Assembly: GCA_020639295.1 (NCBI GenBank)
Contig: JACKGY010000005.1
Span: 1 to 64,000, forward strand
Length of the DNA stretch: 64,000 nt
Origin: Planctomycetota bacterium
Lineage (GTDB): Bacteria; Planctomycetota; GCA-002687715; DRQF01
Direction: 5' to 3'
In this document: positions 26,152-33,768 of the stretch, piece after piece
Layout of the letters: every line of letters starts with the position of its first letter
How positions within the stretch are numbered: position 1 is the stretch's first letter
The notes under the pieces: model-generated
What the model was told of the DNA's origin: nothing
The model's input: only the letters and a program-made list of their open reading frames with translations
Databases searched by the model: none
Position numbers and translations under genes: made by a program

Positions 26152-28215
26152 TCACTCGAAGCAGAGGCCGTCGATCCAGACGGTGAAGGGATCGCCGCCC
26201 CAGGAGTCGAACTGGAAGCTGATCGACTGGATGAAGTCGAGCTCGATCTTGCCGTCACGGCTGCGTTCGAAGCCTCCCCCGCCCGCGAGCGGGATCGAGA
26301 ATCGGGTCCAGCCCTCGCGACCCTCCGGGTCGGGAAGTTCCCAGAGAATGTTGCGCGGACCTTTCGGGCCCTGTGGCACGTAGGTGAAGTAGCCGTCGCG
26401 CGTGAGCAGACGCAGCACCGGATTGGGGCCCTGGAAGCCCCAGAAGTTCGGGTTCCGGTAGCGGATCCAGAAGGACAGACAACGCCGCTTCGAGACGTCG
26501 AGCGGTCGTTCGGGGAAGGCGACCACGGCGGCGACGTCACGCCCCATGTAGCGCTCGACGCGCATCTCCAGCGCGTAGCGGCCCTCGACCGCGTCGGGGT
26601 CGTCGACGAAGCGGACCTCACCGCGATGATCGGGATCGAGGCCCATGACGAAGCTCCAGTGCCGCGCCGTGCCCTCGGTACCGATCTCGGCGCCGCCGCT
26701 GCCGACCAGGACGTCGACGTGGTCGGTGTCGGCGCCCACGGCGTCGGTCACCTGCAGCGCGACCCGATGGCGCCCAGGACGCTCGAAGGCGACCTCGACC
26801 TGCGTGCTCTCGACGAGTCGATCGTCGACACGCCAGCGATGGCGCAGTCCGGTGCCTGAGAAGCCCAGGCTGCGCGCGGCATCGAACACGACCTTCTGAC
26901 CGACGGTGGCCCGAGACGGTCCCTCGAGTCGCGCCCGGGGACGCCGACCCGGCGCAACCGTGCCGCGGTCGTCATCGACGTCGACCACCTCGGCCATCCG
27001 GTCGTCCTCGAGGTTCTCGAGCTCGCGGTTGCCGCGCAGGACGGCGAAGGCACCCCGCTCGAGCCAGAGCCCCCAGCGGTTCCGCTCCAGGCGATTGCCC
27101 TGGATGAGGAGGTCGAAGAAGGGCCAGTCGACCGCATCGGCCACACGGTGGCCACGCACGACGATCCCTGGACCGGCGTTGTCGTGGCAGTGGTTGTCCT
27201 CGAGCCGCAGGTGCTGGGCCGCGCCCCGGACGAAGACGATGCCGCCGTGGCCGATCCCGGCTTCGGGCGCGTTGTGCGGTCCGTCCTCGCGCCCGTTCCA
27301 TCCGGCCTCGTTGCCGATCATCACCGTGCCGTCCGAGCCGCCCATCCAGAAGCCGTAGCTGCAGTGGTTGGCCCGGTTGCGCAGGAAGGTGTTGCCCGGG
27401 CTCCAGCACTCGACCCCGTGGTTGTGGGCGTGCGAACAATCGTTGTCGACGAACCGGTTGCCGGTCGAGATCCAGCCGCTCGAGATCCGCACGAAGAGAC
27501 CGTCGCCGCCGTGGCTCAGGTCGTTGCCGACGACCAGGTTCCGATCGGAACCGGACTCGATCATGAGACAGCAGGAATCGCGGGCGTGCGCCTCCCCCGG
27601 CCGCAGACGGATGCCATGGGAAAGATCGTTGTGACGCAGCAGGTTCTCGCTCGAGAGCCGCAGCCGGGCGCCGTTGTTCGAGCAATGCGAGAAGTCGCAA
27701 TCCTCGATCAGGCACTCGCGGCAGTCGTGGAGATCGAGACCGTTCCAACACCGACGGGCGCGGACCCGGCGCAGGGTCGCGCCACGCAGCGCCTCCAGGC
27801 GCAGCCCGCCGGCCACGCGCTCGTCGTTCCAGCCGGCCTCGGGGTCGTCCTGGTTGCCGCCCAGGTCGCAATCCTCCACCAGGAGGGCCTCGGTCGCCTC
27901 GGCCGAGAGCCCGAGAGCGAAGCCCTCGACCCGCAGGTTGCGGATGGTGATCGCCGAGCCGCCCTCGATCCGGATGCCGACGCCCAGGAAGGTCCCGGGT
28001 CGGCCGGCCTCGCCCGGGCCCTGGATGGTCGCGCCGCGACCATCGATGACCAGGCCATGTCCCCGGACGACGAGGCCGCGACGCAGGACCTGACCGGGCT
28101 CCAGCGTCAGGTCACCGGTGACCTGGACTGGCTCCGATTCGGGCGTCTCCTGGGCGACGACGACTCGCCAGGGGATCGTGAGGAGCAGGACGAGGATCGG
28201 GACGAATCGGCTCAT
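26152..28215 (-). CDS. Exported right-handed parallel beta-helix protein with PKD-like domain
   Basis: This 687-residue protein has a signal peptide at residues 1-21 (ATG 28215, with the core PILVLLLTIPW). Residues about 30-430 contain many 22-24-residue coils with N-x-L/D-x-x-G patterns (NDLSHGIRLRPGEAH, NNGARLRLSSENLLRHNDLS, GNEAGWNGREDG), as in NosD/CASH beta-helices. A PKD-like Ig domain follows at about 445-530 (PSRATVGQKVVFDAARSLGF, ending in VALQVTDAVGAD). The C-terminus, about 545-687, is a jelly-roll carbohydrate-binding-like domain (SISFQFDSWGGDPFTVWIDG). No catalytic residues are obvious. Polysaccharide binding or lyase-like action at the surface is an inference. Confidence 0.85.
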   Translation of the reverse strand: MSRFVPILVLLLTIPWRVVVAQETPESEPVQVTGDLTLEPGQVLRRGLVVRGHGLVIDGRGATIQGPGEAGRPGTFLGVGIRIEGGSAITIRNLRVEGFALGLSAEATEALLVEDCDLGGNQDDPEAGWNDERVAGGLRLEALRGATLRRVRARRCWNGLDLHDCRECLIEDCDFSHCSNNGARLRLSSENLLRHNDLSHGIRLRPGEAHARDSCCLMIESGSDRNLVVGNDLSHGGDGLFVRISSGWISTGNRFVDNDCSHAHNHGVECWSPGNTFLRNRANHCSYGFWMGGSDGTVMIGNEAGWNGREDGPHNAPEAGIGHGGIVFVRGAAQHLRLEDNHCHDNAGPGIVVRGHRVADAVDWPFFDLLIQGNRLERNRWGLWLERGAFAVLRGNRELENLEDDRMAEVVDVDDDRGTVAPGRRPRARLEGPSRATVGQKVVFDAARSLGFSGTGLRHRWRVDDRLVESTQVEVAFERPGRHRVALQVTDAVGADTDHVDVLVGSGGAEIGTEGTARHWSFVMGLDPDHRGEVRFVDDPDAVEGRYALEMRVERYMGRDVAAVVAFPERPLDVSKRRCLSFWIRYRNPNFWGFQGPNPVLRLLTRDGYFTYVPQGPKGPRNILWELPDPEGREGWTRFSIPLAGGGGFERSRDGKIELDFIQSISFQFDSWGGDPFTVWIDGLCFE

Positions 28216-28388
28216 GTCTTCCTCCGCTGCCGACCATGGTACCGGCGGGGGTCGGGGCCGCCGCCCGACGCTGATCCGCAGGGCCCAGAGGCTCCCGGGT
28301 CCTCGGTGGCCGGTCCCGGCCGCCACTGGCCGGGGGGCGCCGACAGCAACGATGGTAGGATCGGCGCGGGACCTGTCGAGGGAGTGCG

Positions 28389-29177
28389 ATGAGCGAGGAC
28401 CAGATCATCCCGGCGACGCGCGTTCGCGGCGTTCGCATCCTGGAGGGCGCCGCCTGGCGGATCGACCTCAGGGCCCCGAAGGGCAACATCATCGACCGGG
28501 TCATGATGGCCGAGCTCGAGGAGCACTTCCGGGCCGCGGGTCGGGAACGGAGCCTGCGCGCGATCTTGCTCGCCGCCGAGGGCCCGCACTTCAGCTACGG
28601 CGCCAGCATCGAGGAGCATCGGGCCGACCAGGTCGCCGCCATGCTCGCCGGCTTCCGCGCGCTCTTCCGCGCGATCACGGAGGCGGCCGTCCCGGTCGTG
28701 GCCGCGACCCGCGGCCTCTGCCTGGGCGGCGGCCTCGAGCTCGCGGCCTTCTGCCAGCGCCTGATCGCCCGGCCCGATGCCGTCTTCGGCCAGCCGGAGA
28801 TCACCCTCGGCGTCTTCGCCCCCTTCGCCTCGCTGATCCTGCCCGAACGCTGCGGCCGCGGCCCGGCCGAGACCCTGCTCCTGGGCGGTGGCCGGCTGAC
28901 CGCGCCGGAGGCCCGGGCGATCGGCCTGGTGGACGAGATCGCCGAGGATCCGGAGGAAGCCGCCACGGCCTTCATCCGCGAGCGGCTGCTGCCCCACTCG
29001 GCGGCCGCGCTGCGCTTCGCCCTCCGGGCCGCCCGACACGACTTCAACGAGCGCTTCGAGCGCGGGTCCGAAGTCCTCGAACGCCTCTATCTCGACGGGC
29101 TGATGGCCACGCAGGACGCCCATGAGGGTCTCGACGCCTTCCTGGCCCACCGCCGTCCCGATTGGAAACACCGATGA
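28389..29177 (+). CDS. Enoyl-CoA hydratase family, similar to cyclohexa-1,5-diene-carbonyl-CoA hydratase
   Basis: This is a 262-residue crotonase-fold enzyme; ATG 28389 has GAGGGAG about six bases upstream. The oxyanion-hole segments are present: HFSYGASIEEH (around residues 76-86) and CLGGGLELAAFC (around 116-127). The FGASxEEH-type first segment and FGQPEITLGVFAP resemble dienoyl-CoA hydratases of the anaerobic benzoyl-CoA pathway (Dch) more than ordinary fatty-acid hydratases. No benzoyl-CoA reductase or other ring-degradation gene is nearby, so the substrate is uncertain. The stop overlaps an ATG that opens a ten-codon frame. Confidence 0.8.
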   Translation: MSEDQIIPATRVRGVRILEGAAWRIDLRAPKGNIIDRVMMAELEEHFRAAGRERSLRAILLAAEGPHFSYGASIEEHRADQVAAMLAGFRALFRAITEAAVPVVAATRGLCLGGGLELAAFCQRLIARPDAVFGQPEITLGVFAPFASLILPERCGRGPAETLLLGGGRLTAPEARAIGLVDEIAEDPEEAATAFIRERLLPHSAAALRFALRAARHDFNERFERGSEVLERLYLDGLMATQDAHEGLDAFLAHRRPDWKHR

Positions 29178-29206
29178 CCGTGCGCATCCTGGTCGAGGAG
29201 GTTTGA
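29174..29206 (+). other. Ten-codon open frame overlapping the hydratase stop
   Basis: ATG 29174-29176 overlaps the hydratase TGA, as in coupled operon genes, and encodes MTVRILVEEV before TGA 29204-29206. It ends 31 bases before the FHA-protease start. It could be the stub of a deleted downstream gene, a translational coupling device, or chance. Confidence 0.25.
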
Positions 29207-29237
29207 CGGCGGCGCCCCGGCAGCCGATCATGTCGCG

Positions 29238-30710
29238 ATGCAGATCGAGCTGATCCATCTCGACGGGCCAAAACGCGGACTGGACGACGTCCGGCCCGAG
29301 AAGGAGGTGGTTCTCGGCACGGCGGCGAGCGCCCAGATCCGTTATCCGGAGGATGGCATCGTCGCGCCCGAGCATGCCCTGGTCCGCTTCCACGAGGAGG
29401 GCTGCTCGTTTCACGCCGAGGCCCTCGACGGCCGGGTCTTCGTCAACGGCCGGGAGATCCAGGAGATCATCCTGGTCCATGGCGACCTGATCGAACTCGG
29501 AGCCGATGGTCCCCGACTGCGATTCCGGGTCCATGCCCGTCCCGGTGAGGTCTGCAAGCCCATCCGCCAGATGATCCGCGACGCCAGCGACCTGCGCGAG
29601 CAGCGCGGGATCCTGCGGGCGACCCGCAGCCTCGGCCGCGACTTCGTCTTCCGCTCCAGCTGGAAGGTGAAGCTGATGACGCCGATCCTGATGGCCACCG
29701 TGATCTTCGCCGCCGCCTTCCTGGGCGGCCACCTGGCCTCGTCGCGCGCCGCCCGGGAAGCGGCCGAGTCGCGGCGACTGGAAGAGGAGAACCGCCTCTC
29801 CGAGATGGGGCGCTTGCGCGGCTACATCGCCCGACTGGAAGAGGCGCAGCGCCGACTGGTGGACAAGGAGGAGATCGGCCGCATCCGCAGCGAGCTGGAG
29901 CACCAGCGCGAGCTGGTCGGCACCGCCCTGGCCGAGGACCAGGTCATGGCCGAGGTTCTCGAGCGCTACAGCGCCTCGGTCTGCCTGATCCACGGCATCT
30001 ACGGCTTCACCTACGAGAAGGGCGGCAAGACCACGGACGCGAGCTACCCGGGCGGCGGGCCGCTCGAGATCGAGTACACCGGCTCGGGCTTCCTCGCCTC
30101 CGCGGAGGGCCGGGTACTCACCAATCGCCACGTCGCCGAACCCTGGTGGCAGAGTGACGACGTCGCCCGGTTCATCGACACCGGCTTCAAGCCGGTGTTT
30201 CGCCGGCTCGACGTGCTCTTCCCCGGGCGCGCCGCCATCGCCGTCGACCCGGCCTCGATCCGGATCTCCGGAGAGGACGTCGACCTCGCCTCGCTCCTGG
30301 TCGAGGCCGGCGACGTTCCGGTCGTCCCGATCGAGGACGGGCCCTTGGAGTCCTACCGGGGCCGACGGGTGGTGCTGCTCGGCTATCCGACCGGCGTCGG
30401 TGCCCTCCTGGCGCGCGCGGAACGCGACGAGTTCGAGGCCATCTTCAAGACCGCGACCGACCTCACCTCGGTCATCGAGGCCCTCGCCGAGCGCAAGAGC
30501 ATCTCGCCGATCATCACCCAGGGCGCCCTGAACGAGGTCAAGGAGCGGCGGCTGGTCTACGACGCGGCCACGACCTCCGGCGGCTCCGGCGGTCCGGTCT
30601 TCGGGCCGGGCGGTCGGGTCATCGGCGTCAACTTCGCGATCACCAGGGACTTCGACGGCTCGAACTTCGGCGTGCCGATCGGCTTCGCCAAGCAGCTCCT
30701 CCAGCCCTGA
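29238..30710 (+). CDS. FHA-domain transmembrane trypsin-like serine protease
   Basis: This 490-residue protein has four parts. The FHA domain covers residues about 20-95 (conserved R in SAQIRYPEDG, H in APEHALVRF, N in VFVNGREI), and binds phosphothreonine peptides in the cytoplasm. A membrane helix lies near 152-172 (MTPILMATVIFAAAFLGGHL). A coiled coil spans about 180-235. A periplasmic chymotrypsin-fold domain follows, with His in LTNRHVAEPW, a likely Asp in ISGEDVDLAS, and Ser in TSGGSGGPVFG. The architecture suggests that phospho-signalling inside gates proteolysis outside, but no kinase gene is adjacent. There is no clear Shine-Dalgarno sequence before ATG 29238. Confidence 0.85.
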   Translation: MQIELIHLDGPKRGLDDVRPEKEVVLGTAASAQIRYPEDGIVAPEHALVRFHEEGCSFHAEALDGRVFVNGREIQEIILVHGDLIELGADGPRLRFRVHARPGEVCKPIRQMIRDASDLREQRGILRATRSLGRDFVFRSSWKVKLMTPILMATVIFAAAFLGGHLASSRAAREAAESRRLEEENRLSEMGRLRGYIARLEEAQRRLVDKEEIGRIRSELEHQRELVGTALAEDQVMAEVLERYSASVCLIHGIYGFTYEKGGKTTDASYPGGGPLEIEYTGSGFLASAEGRVLTNRHVAEPWWQSDDVARFIDTGFKPVFRRLDVLFPGRAAIAVDPASIRISGEDVDLASLLVEAGDVPVVPIEDGPLESYRGRRVVLLGYPTGVGALLARAERDEFEAIFKTATDLTSVIEALAERKSISPIITQGALNEVKERRLVYDAATTSGGSGGPVFGPGGRVIGVNFAITRDFDGSNFGVPIGFAKQLLQP

Positions 30711-30807
30711 TCGCAGCTCTGTCTCGGCCTGATCCGGCCCCGGATTGCCGCTTCACCTCGACGCGCTCCAGGCTATCATCGGCGGGTCGCAAGCCACGGA
30801 GCGCAGC

Positions 30808-31986
30808 ATGCCGCACGATCTCGACCAGCCCCGACCGATCCATCGCCGTCAGTTCCTCGGCCTGGGCCTCGCCGCCCTCGGCTCGTCCTGGCTCTTCGCC
30901 TGCGGCGGAAAGACGGAAGCGCCCGTCGTCGCCAGCCGATCCGCCGCAGCCGGCAAGAAGGGCCTGATCATCGGCGCCTCGCGCGCGGTCAGCCCGACCG
31001 GCGAGAATGGGTTCTGGCTCGGCACGGTCGACTTCGACCAGCCGGAGGTCCAGGTCGCGCACATGAAGATGCCCTTCTTCGGCCACGGCATGGTCCCCCA
31101 CCCGATCGAACGGCAACGCCTCGCCGTCTTCGAGAAGCGCGGCCGGGGAGCCTGCGAGGTCGACCTGGCGGTCGGCGGCGTGACCCGCATGATCGAGACC
31201 CTGCCCAATCGCGAATTCTACGGCCATGGCGCCTTCTCGGCCGACGGCAAGCTCTGCTACGCGGCGGAGAGTGACGTCGAGGACGACTACGTCGGCGTCA
31301 TCGCGCTCCGCGATGCCACGACGATGGCGATCATCGGCGAGTTCCCGAGCTTCGGCAGCGCGCCCCACGACCTGCACCTCATCGACGGCGGCCGGCGCAT
31401 GGTGGTCACGAACGGCGGCGACAAGTGGGGCGGCGAGGTCCTGCCCTCGGTCACCATCATCGACGTCGCCAAGCGCAGCCTGATCGAGAAGATCGAGTTC
31501 GACGGCCCCCGGATCAACGCCGGCCACGTGGCGATCGCGCAGGACGGAGGCCTGGCCATCGTCTCGGCGCCGCGCGAGGGCATGGGCGATGGCAAGAAGG
31601 AGATCGGAGCCCTCAGCCTGCGGCCGGCCGGTGGCAAGCTCGTCACCATGAGGGAGCCGGAGGCGGTCACCTCGGCGATGATCTCCGAGACGCTGAGCGT
31701 GGCGATCCACGAGGGCCGCCGCCTGGTCGCGGCGACCACGCCCCTCGGCAACCTGGTCACCTTCTGGGATCTCGACCGCTGCCGTCACGTCGCCTCGCTG
31801 GAGTTCGACGGGCCGCGCGGCGTGGTGCTGAGCGAGGACCAGAGCGAGTTCATCGTCAGCTATGGGACCGGCAAGGGCTTCATCACCCGGATCTCGGTGG
31901 CGACCTTGAAAGAGGTACCGGGGAGCAAGCCGGTGAGCACGGTGATCACGGGCTCGCATCTGATCAACTACCGCTGGAACGCCTGA
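30808..31986 (+). CDS. DUF1513-family Tat-exported protein
   Basis: This 392-residue protein has a twin-arginine signal (RRQFLG, R13-R14) followed by the hydrophobic stretch LGLAALGSSWLFACGG. Its cysteine at 32 could be lipidated, giving a Tat lipoprotein. The mature part is a beta-propeller of the DUF1513/COG3490 family (GFWLGTVDFDQPEV; FFGHGMVPHPIERQRLAVFEKRG; FYGHGAFSADGKLCYAAESD). Relatives usually occur with imelysin-like iron-uptake genes, none of which is in this window. The start 30808 is chosen because the Tat motif needs it; an earlier in-frame ATG adds unrelated residues. Confidence 0.82.
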   Translation: MPHDLDQPRPIHRRQFLGLGLAALGSSWLFACGGKTEAPVVASRSAAAGKKGLIIGASRAVSPTGENGFWLGTVDFDQPEVQVAHMKMPFFGHGMVPHPIERQRLAVFEKRGRGACEVDLAVGGVTRMIETLPNREFYGHGAFSADGKLCYAAESDVEDDYVGVIALRDATTMAIIGEFPSFGSAPHDLHLIDGGRRMVVTNGGDKWGGEVLPSVTIIDVAKRSLIEKIEFDGPRINAGHVAIAQDGGLAIVSAPREGMGDGKKEIGALSLRPAGGKLVTMREPEAVTSAMISETLSVAIHEGRRLVAATTPLGNLVTFWDLDRCRHVASLEFDGPRGVVLSEDQSEFIVSYGTGKGFITRISVATLKEVPGSKPVSTVITGSHLINYRWNA

Positions 31987-32014
31987 GCTCGGCGCGGCGA
32001 CGCCTCGACGAACC

Positions 32015-32056
32015 GGCCCAGCCGGCGCCCCGGAGCGCCAGCCGCTGGCTGGCCTA
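32015..32056. repeat. Solo REP-like palindromic element next to the IS1380 left end
   Basis: The sequence CGGAGCGCCAGCCGCTGGCT and the following GGCCTA are the same as in each 178-bp unit of the array beyond the insertion sequence. The preceding AGCCGGCGCC matches the other palindrome of that unit, but the spacer between the two is missing here. Hairpin GCCAGCC-GCT-GGCTGGC is perfect. It begins 28 bases after the DUF1513 stop and may also act as its terminator. Confidence 0.7.
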
Positions 32057-32057
32057 A

Positions 32058-33768
32058 CCCGCTTCGCTCACCACGCCGATCCGCAGGTGGTCTACTCCCG
32101 GGATCTGCGATGTCCGAGGGTCGACTCTGGGTCGTCCCGCCTGAAATCGGTGCGAGTGTGGGGACCTGAGCGGGTCTCGAGGCCGAGAATGGGCGTATTG
32201 GGACGCCCTGTGCGGACCTCGGGCGCAGGTCGTTTCCGCGCGTGCTGATTGGAGGTTGGGTTCTCTACGTCGTGGCGCAGATGTTCCGCCAGGCGGCGAA
32301 GAAGATGTCCTTGTAGGGGCAGGCGCTCGACATGTTGATCCAGATTCGCCGGCAGGTCACCCGGACCCGAGCGCCGATCTTCAGCAGCTTCAGCCGGATG
32401 GTGCCACACTGCGCCCGCTCGGCTTCCGTCCCCTTCAGCCCGATCCGTCGCAGCGCGTCGACGAGGACGTAGGCTATCGACGAGAAGTAGAGGCGGATCT
32501 GGTTCGCCTGCATCGTGTGGGCGCTCGTCCGGTCGGCAAAGAGGTCGAGCTGCTGCTCCTTGATCCGGTTCTCCATTTCGCCGCGCTGACAGTAGATGTC
32601 GCGGTAGATTCGTTCGGCTTCGTGGTGATCGTCGCAAGGAAGCGAGGTGACGATGAAGCGTGGGTTTCGCCCCTTCCTCGAGCACTCCGCTTTGCCGATC
32701 ACCCGCCGCTCGCGAGACCAGGAGTCGATCGTCCGCCAGTTGAAGCAGTGGAAGAGCGCGACCTTGCGGCCGAAGCTCTCGCAGAGGTCCTCAGCGTCGA
32801 GCAGGTGATCCTCGAGCTCGGACTCGAGGCGGGCGTTGCGAGCAAGGCCGATCACGTAGTCGACCCCGTTTTCCTCGCACCAATCGAGGAAGCCATTGCG
32901 GCAGAAGCCGGAGTCGGCGCGGACGATGATCCTCGTCTTCGTCCAGCGCGTACGGAGCTGGGCCACAATGCGTTGCAGCTCCTCGAGCGAGCCGGCCGCA
33001 CCGTCCTGGTTGCTCATGCGCAATCGTGCCGACAGCAGATGATCGCCGGCGAAGATGTAGAGCGGCATGTAGCAGTAGCAGTCGTAGTAACCGTGGAAGA
33101 AGCGACCTTCCTGACGGCCGTGGATCGGATCGTCGGTCGCGTCGAAGTCGAGGATGATCTCCTCGGGCTCGTCCGCGTGAGACTCGACGAAGAGATCCAC
33201 CAGAAGCTCGTCGACGGCATCCGAGCTCAGCTCGATCCGACGGTAGCGGTCCTTGGACGCCTCGCCGCTACGCGAGAGCTCGACGCGATTCAGGGTGCTG
33301 CTGCTCGCGAGAGGCCGACCTCGATCACGGTCGCGACGGCGCTCCAAGCCCGTCGGGTCGGCCTTCCCGACCAGGGCGGCCAGAAGCGGATCGCGGCTGA
33401 GCTCGTCGTGGTCGTTCAGGTCCTCGTAGCCGAGCGCAATCGCCATCACACGCTGAGCCACCAGGTCGCGGACGCTGTGGTCGATCCGGCTCGGATCTCG
33501 GTAGTCGTGGAAGCAAGATGCGAAGCGATCGAAGAGGGAAAGGCGGCGATCGACCTCGTGTAGGAGCAAACCGCCTGCGTCCGAGCTGATCTGGCCGCCG
33601 TCGAAAGATGCCGTGAATTCTCGCCTGCCCGGGCCTCGGCTCGTCACCCGCTCGCCGTTACACTCTGTCACCTACAGCCACCTCGCTGGAAGTCCTGGGA
33701 TCTGTTGTTTCACCCCACTCTTCCAAGCTTGGCGGCTGTTTTCTAGTAAATGTGGTGAGCGATACGGG
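32058..33768 (-). mobile_element. Complete IS1380-family insertion sequence
   Basis: Terminal inverted repeats are CCCGCTTCGCTCACCAC at 32058-32074 and its imperfect complement at 33752-33768, matching at 15 of 17 positions. The length of 1711 bp and a single transposase gene fit IS1380. The flanks are CTAA on the left and CTAG on the right, a probable short target duplication (CTA plus one mismatch). Joining the flanks reconstructs the unbroken repeat sequence GGCCTAGTC. The element therefore inserted inside the repeat array, at its left edge, and is younger than the repeat. Confidence 0.88.
32265..33671 (-). CDS. IS1380-family DDE transposase
   Basis: This 468-residue transposase appears to be intact. 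Conserved features in order are FDGGQISSDAGGLLLHEVD (around residues 23-41), the first catalytic aspartate in ILDFDATDDPIHG, the second in IIVRADSGFC, and the glutamate in QRGEMENRIKEQQLDLF, followed by the family's DRTSAHTMQANQIRLYFSS. It is started at GTG 33671, because the N-terminal motif lies close behind. The codon usage is less GC-extreme than that of the neighbours. No frameshift or internal stop is seen, so the element may be mobile. Confidence 0.93.
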   Translation of the reverse strand: MTECNGERVTSRGPGRREFTASFDGGQISSDAGGLLLHEVDRRLSLFDRFASCFHDYRDPSRIDHSVRDLVAQRVMAIALGYEDLNDHDELSRDPLLAALVGKADPTGLERRRDRDRGRPLASSSTLNRVELSRSGEASKDRYRRIELSSDAVDELLVDLFVESHADEPEEIILDFDATDDPIHGRQEGRFFHGYYDCYCYMPLYIFAGDHLLSARLRMSNQDGAAGSLEELQRIVAQLRTRWTKTRIIVRADSGFCRNGFLDWCEENGVDYVIGLARNARLESELEDHLLDAEDLCESFGRKVALFHCFNWRTIDSWSRERRVIGKAECSRKGRNPRFIVTSLPCDDHHEAERIYRDIYCQRGEMENRIKEQQLDLFADRTSAHTMQANQIRLYFSSIAYVLVDALRRIGLKGTEAERAQCGTIRLKLLKIGARVRVTCRRIWINMSSACPYKDIFFAAWRNICATT

